59,431 nucleotides of DNA, from the IMG/VR virus record IMGVR_UViG_3300043313_002478, positions 1-59,431 of that record; one strand, 5' to 3'. How positions within the stretch are numbered: position 1 is the first letter of the stretch; every line of letters starts with the position of its first letter. Below the pieces are notes generated by a model. That model was given only the letters and a program-made list of their open reading frames with translations. It was not told where the DNA came from and searched no databases. This DNA comes from a virus. Position numbers and translations under genes: made by a program. This document shows, piece by piece, positions 56,047 to 59,431 of the stretch.

Positions 56047-57404
56047 GGGCGCACTTTAGTATGAACGGTGACTCTTTCACGTAGCCCACCCTCGGAACCT
56101 ATCAATCTAAGGCCCTCCGGCGTGCGGCACCGGGACAAACTTACGTATAACATGCCTGGAGACTTGAAGAACCCTTCCCGCGTGTTGATCTGGACGTTGT
56201 CCAACGTCAGCCCCTGGCACTTGTGAACCGTCGAGGCATAGGCCACGCGAATCGGCAGGTACACCACACTCCCCGCAATCTCCCAAATCGCCCGGCCGTT
56301 CTTGTCCCGTTCGATCTTCGCCTGCTGGCCGGTGGCGACCAATTCCTTCACGCGTCCGGGTTCCAGCGGGATACGGTTGTACCGCGTGACCCAGTCGATA
56401 TGCTGGACCTGGCCGTTCCGCTGGAGCTGCACGCACACCTGGGTCCCGTCCATTTGCACGACGGTGCCCAAGTCCCCATTGGCGTAGATCATCCGGCGGT
56501 TCTCGGGGTCGCGCGCGTTGGCGAGGATCATCACCAGCGCCCCTTCCTTGAGCGCGACGACGTCCGGGATGTTCTTCCAGTCGGTGCGCTGTTTGCCCTC
56601 GCGGCCACTGGCAAAGTGGACCTCGCGGGTGTCAATCCCGTCCATGCGGAGCGCGTTGTACCGGTCCACGGCATCGTTGGTGGCCATGAGGGTACACCCG
56701 GGGAAGTCGTGGAGGATCCCCTGTTCGAGCCGGGGCGCGAAGTAGTCCACGACCGGGCCACTCACCCCCTGCCGGGCGGCGCCCAAGGCCGCGAGGAACC
56801 CCGGGTCGGCCTGGCGGCGCGGGATGGTCAGCTTGTGGATATGGTCGGCGTACTTGGACCACTCGGGCGACTCGAAGGCAAACGGGGCCTTCACCGGGGG
56901 GAGCTGCGCGAAGTCACCGATCAGGGTCAGCGCGATGGGGGCCTCGGTCTCGCCCGAGTCTCGAATCTCATCCGCCAACTGTGCGTCGAGGATGAACCCC
57001 TTCCCACCCAACTCATCGAGCGCGCGGGTGAGGATGGTCAACTGCGCGGCGTCCAGCATCGACACCTCGTCGAGGAGGATCCGCCGGGTCCCGGCGCGCC
57101 AGAGTTTCCCCAGAATCGCCCCGAGGCGGCCGCTGACGTAGTTCTCCTCCAGGGACTTCGTGTCGAAGTACCCGAGGGCCGCGTTGATGGTGGTCCCCTC
57201 GCCGAGGTTCACCGCCGCGATGCCCGTGGTGGCGCAGAGGAGGGTCCCGGGGAGTTGCCGCACCATGGCCCTCGCCAAGTACGTCTTGCCCGTTCCAGCG
57301 GGCCCACAGAGGTAGGAGGTGGAGCCCTGGAGTGCATCCGGGATCGGCACCTCCGGCTCAGGCGGGGGGAGCGCCCCCACCGCGTCGAGTTCGAGATCGG
57401 TCAT
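56037..57404 (-). CDS. SF1B helicase, Pif1/RecD-like
   Basis: 455 residues. Walker A GPAGTGKT at 34-41, Walker B ILLDEVSM with D112-E113, motif III LIGDFAQLPP at 161-170, and C-terminal motifs ASTVHKCQGLTLDNV and YVSLSRCRTPEGL, the SF1B Pif1/RecD2 set. Likely a 5'-3' DNA helicase for replication or repair. Lies between glycan genes and an unknown gene, in the same block as polymerase. Confidence 0.75.
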   Translation of the reverse strand: MTDLELDAVGALPPPEPEVPIPDALQGSTSYLCGPAGTGKTYLARAMVRQLPGTLLCATTGIAAVNLGEGTTINAALGYFDTKSLEENYVSGRLGAILGKLWRAGTRRILLDEVSMLDAAQLTILTRALDELGGKGFILDAQLADEIRDSGETEAPIALTLIGDFAQLPPVKAPFAFESPEWSKYADHIHKLTIPRRQADPGFLAALGAARQGVSGPVVDYFAPRLEQGILHDFPGCTLMATNDAVDRYNALRMDGIDTREVHFASGREGKQRTDWKNIPDVVALKEGALVMILANARDPENRRMIYANGDLGTVVQMDGTQVCVQLQRNGQVQHIDWVTRYNRIPLEPGRVKELVATGQQAKIERDKNGRAIWEIAGSVVYLPIRVAYASTVHKCQGLTLDNVQINTREGFFKSPGMLYVSLSRCRTPEGLRLIGSEGGLRERVTVHTKVRPWL

Positions 57405-57410
57405 GGCGCC

Positions 57411-57788
57411 CTACTCGATGACGATCGTGGGCGCGTCGGGGTCCGAGGGGGTCTCCTCGGGCTCGGCCGGGGCCTGGCCGTTCTGGGCCTCGGTGGTGAC
57501 CACCTGGGGCGCCGGACGGCTGACCAGCAGCACATCCTGGAGGGACTGCCCGCCCGGGACGGCCAGCGTGACCGTGCCCAGGAACCGCGCCTTCACCGTG
57601 CCCGGCGGGACGTTCGCGTCCAGCATCGGGGTGACGTCCTGGAGCTGGAACAGCACCTGCGTGTTCATGTGGACGTGGCAGACGTCGCCGGGCTGAAGCA
57701 CCCGGCCCATGCGGTCGCCGATCGCTACCACCAAGGGGGTCGCGGCCGGGCGATTGTTGCGGAACGGGTTCAAGCGATCGAGGCTCAT
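57411..57788 (-). CDS. Hypothetical protein
   Basis: 125 residues, AGGAG six bases upstream. Beta-rich centre (TPLVVAIGDRMGRVLQPGDVCHVHMN, TVKARFLGTVTLAVPGG) and an acidic Pro/Glu-rich tail (PAEPEETPSDPD). Looks like a small OB- or cradle-type domain with disordered C-terminus, a layout seen in some single-strand DNA-binding proteins, but no such identity is clear. Confidence 0.45.
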   Translation of the reverse strand: MSLDRLNPFRNNRPAATPLVVAIGDRMGRVLQPGDVCHVHMNTQVLFQLQDVTPMLDANVPPGTVKARFLGTVTLAVPGGQSLQDVLLVSRPAPQVVTTEAQNGQAPAEPEETPSDPDAPTIVIE

Positions 57789-57791
57789 GTC

Positions 57792-58997
57792 CTACTCCTG
57801 GGAGGGGGTCAACCCCTCCTGAAACCAGTTTTTCCACGCGGGCCAGAGGGTGGGCCAGTCATAGCCCAGGACCTTCGTCCGCAACTCCAGTGCCATCGCC
57901 GCCGGGTTCGCCACACGGGCGTTCAACACCGGGGCCAGCGCGTTGACGATCCGCTCGGCTTCGAGCACCGGGCGGGAGAGGCCGTACTGTCCCTCGACCG
58001 TTTCATGGGTCCAGGGGACCCGGGTGAGCCCGGTGATTTCCCGGCCGCCGGCGTAGTCGAGGTGGGCGACCGGGGTCCCGCACGCGAGGGACTCCAAAAT
58101 CGGGTAGCCGAACCCCTCGCCCAATCCCGGGGCGATGGTCGCCAGGCACGCGCTGTAACACGCGGCCAACTGGGCATCGCTCAACTCCAGGCTGAACCGC
58201 ACCGCGTCCGCTACGCCGTAGTCATCGGCGAGTTGGGGCAGGCTCCACGCATCGTGGACCAGCGCGTTGGTGTGGACCCAGCCACGGAGCCCCGGCTGCT
58301 GGCGGCGCAGGATGGCGAGGGCCTTGAAATACGCGGGGTAGTACTTCCGCGCCTGGTTGGTCGCCACGCACCCGATGATCCCGGTGCAACTCGGGTCCTG
58401 GCCGGTCATCCACCCTGAGACCCAGTGTTTCAGCTCGGGCGAGGTCTCGTAGGTGAACACGTCGAGGTCGAGGCCGTGTGGCAAATGGGGCACGACCGTC
58501 TTGGTGATCTGGCTCAGGATACTGGCCCCGAACCCGGTGTAGGCCAGCACGCGGTCGTACCCACACACGGCCTCGGCCGCCGGCCCCCCGAACGCGCCGA
58601 ACGCACGAGGCCCCCGGGCGTCCACCGCGAAGTACCCCCATTTGCGAATCGGGAGCGGCAGGTCCGTGTAGGCAAAGCACCGCGCCGGGTCCCACACAGT
58701 CATCACGATCCCCGGGCGGTTCCCGTAGAAGGATCGATAGGCCGCGACCACCGCTTCGGCCCCCCAGTGTTTGATGTCGCTGAACCGCCAGTGTCGCACC
58801 AGCCGATCCGCCGGCGCGGCGATGCCACTCACGGGCAACCCCGGCCATGGCGCGTACCCGCACACCCCGATATCCAACGTCGCCGACAGGTCCTCGTCCG
58901 CCTGGAGGTGGGCGGTAAGGTCGCGGAGGATGCGGCCGAGGCCCGAGGGGACTTCGGGGGCATCGCCGACGAGGAGGAAGGGTGTGCGGGGGGCCAT
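57792..58997 (-). CDS. Glycosyltransferase, GT4-like
   Basis: 401 residues. VGDAPEVPSGLGRI (N-terminal glycine loop), YDRVLAYTGFGASIL, LDVFTYETS and GEGFGYPILESLACGTPVAHLD, the E-x7-E motif of GT4-type GT-B enzymes. Both Rossmann-like domains are present, so it is likely active. Acceptor unknown; third glycosyltransferase in the block. Confidence 0.75.
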   Translation of the reverse strand: MAPRTPFLLVGDAPEVPSGLGRILRDLTAHLQADEDLSATLDIGVCGYAPWPGLPVSGIAAPADRLVRHWRFSDIKHWGAEAVVAAYRSFYGNRPGIVMTVWDPARCFAYTDLPLPIRKWGYFAVDARGPRAFGAFGGPAAEAVCGYDRVLAYTGFGASILSQITKTVVPHLPHGLDLDVFTYETSPELKHWVSGWMTGQDPSCTGIIGCVATNQARKYYPAYFKALAILRRQQPGLRGWVHTNALVHDAWSLPQLADDYGVADAVRFSLELSDAQLAACYSACLATIAPGLGEGFGYPILESLACGTPVAHLDYAGGREITGLTRVPWTHETVEGQYGLSRPVLEAERIVNALAPVLNARVANPAAMALELRTKVLGYDWPTLWPAWKNWFQEGLTPSQE

Positions 58998-59002
58998 GGC
59001 GG

Positions 59003-59299
59003 TTAGACCTCGGCGCTGCTGGTCCCGCCCGTGAACGGCGGGATGACATCGGCCGACTTGACCGCCGCCGAGCGGGTGGCCACCTTGGTCGACTTCGCCT
59101 TAGCCTTCTTCACCTTGGCGACGACCGGCTTGGCCACCGGGGCCTTCGCCAGCTTCGGCACGGCCACGACGACCGGCTTGGCCGCGACGACCGTCAGGAC
59201 GTCCAGGACGCCCTGGGCCTCCTCGGGGGTCATCGCAATGATCGCCGCGATCAACTTCAACCGGGCGGCGCGAATGGGATCCTTCGACTTACGGGGCAT
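59003..59299 (-). CDS. Lys/Ala/Val-rich histone-tail-like protein
   Basis: 98 residues from ATG 59299 with GGAGG eight bases upstream; the extension to 59353 was rejected. A helical N-terminus (IRAARLKLIAAIIAMTPEEAQGVLDVL) precedes a low-complexity segment of Ala, Val, Lys and Pro (PKLAKAPVAKPVVAKVKKAKAK), like histone H1 or AlgP/Hc1-type tails. Suggests a DNA-binding condensing protein; could also be a linker. Confidence 0.55.
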   Translation of the reverse strand: MPRKSKDPIRAARLKLIAAIIAMTPEEAQGVLDVLTVVAAKPVVVAVPKLAKAPVAKPVVAKVKKAKAKSTKVATRSAAVKSADVIPPFTGGTSSAEV

Positions 59300-59369
59300 C
59301 TGCGTATCCTCCAACCTGTGTCGGTGAACAGGGCCGGCGGGGACCATCCCCACCGACCCGATCCCCCAT

Positions 59370-59431
59370 CTACTTCGTCGCCGGGCGGAACGTCCGGATG
59401 TTCGAGAACCCGCGCACCGACGCGCCGCACC
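59370..59431 (-). CDS. C-terminal end of a gene cut by the right window edge
   Basis: The last 19 codons (CGASVRGFSNIRTFRPATK then TAG at 59372-59370) are visible. Too little to identify. Joining the window ends head-to-tail does not continue this frame into the gene at 1-270, so the two partial genes are probably different. Confidence 0.4.
   Translation of the reverse strand, partial: CGASVRGFSNIRTFRPATK

Noticed and set aside
1-59431. Closed circular genome with one gene across the window ends
   Set aside because: Head-to-tail joining puts the two partial minus-strand genes out of frame; the ends could still be close in a permuted genome, but it cannot be shown.
1-59431. tRNA genes or integrase
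   Set aside because: No cloverleaf with a T-loop GTTCRANNC and matching acceptor stem was found by eye, and no tyrosine or serine recombinase motifs were seen; a tRNAscan run would settle the first point.

Overview
The window looks like most of the genome of a lytic, short-tailed (podovirus-like) phage of a GC-rich bacterium. The DNA is mostly about two-thirds G+C. Genes are packed end to end, very often with ATGA/GTGA/TAATG stop-start overlaps. I find no integrase, tRNA, rRNA, CRISPR array or insertion sequence. Both window ends cut through leftward genes, so the piece may be a permuted genome or a fragment. The host is unknown. Several genes lack a Shine-Dalgarno site and carry a TANNNT box (often TAGACT) 6-8 bases before the start codon, which points to leaderless transcription. 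That is common in Deinococcus-Thermus and Actinobacteria, but this is only a hint.

Layout. (1) 1-7774: small accessory/early genes, mostly leftward, with rightward blocks at 5124-6273 and 7352-7774. Many are small zinc-ribbon proteins. One (267-494) resembles the Acb2/Tad1 hairpin family of anti-CBASS cyclic-nucleotide sponges. Three copies of a ~67-bp promoter/operator/leader cassette drive the rightward blocks, and a 399-bp gap (1170-1568) holds a cluster of TGAGAC repeats. (2) 7775-8301: a gene-free control region with TGTGTC-N6-GACACA palindromes, followed by a small putative regulator. (3) 8302-46970: a long rightward virion block: putative small terminase, lysis genes, large terminase split into two ORFs by one in-frame TAG, P22-like portal, scaffold, major capsid protein, connector proteins, many fibre/adhesin genes, a large tail-hub protein and three ejection-type proteins. 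(4) 46846-59431: a leftward block with methyltransferase-like protein, a family A DNA polymerase split in two with a uracil-DNA glycosylase-like domain fused to its N-terminal half, two HNH endonucleases, a Pif1/RecD-like helicase, and a sugar-modification group (three glycosyltransferases, a DegT/DnrJ/EryC1/StrS aminotransferase, a hexapeptide acyltransferase).

How it fits together. The leftward block would replicate the genome and decorate a glycan (virion, DNA or host surface; the target cannot be read from sequence). The rightward block packages DNA through terminase and portal, builds a short tail with an unusually rich set of adhesins, and lyses the host with an M15-like peptidase and holin-like membrane proteins. 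The accessory block probably deals with host defence and takeover.

Most noteworthy: an exact CTT-TGA-C sequence (the prfB-type +1 frameshift site) at the end of a tail ORF that would join it to an open TIM-barrel-like frame lacking its own upstream start; the Acb2-like gene; the glycosylase-polymerase fusion with a split polymerase; the in-frame amber split of the terminase; and two families of repeated operators with leaderless promoters. All functions are read by eye from motifs and context; no database search was possible.
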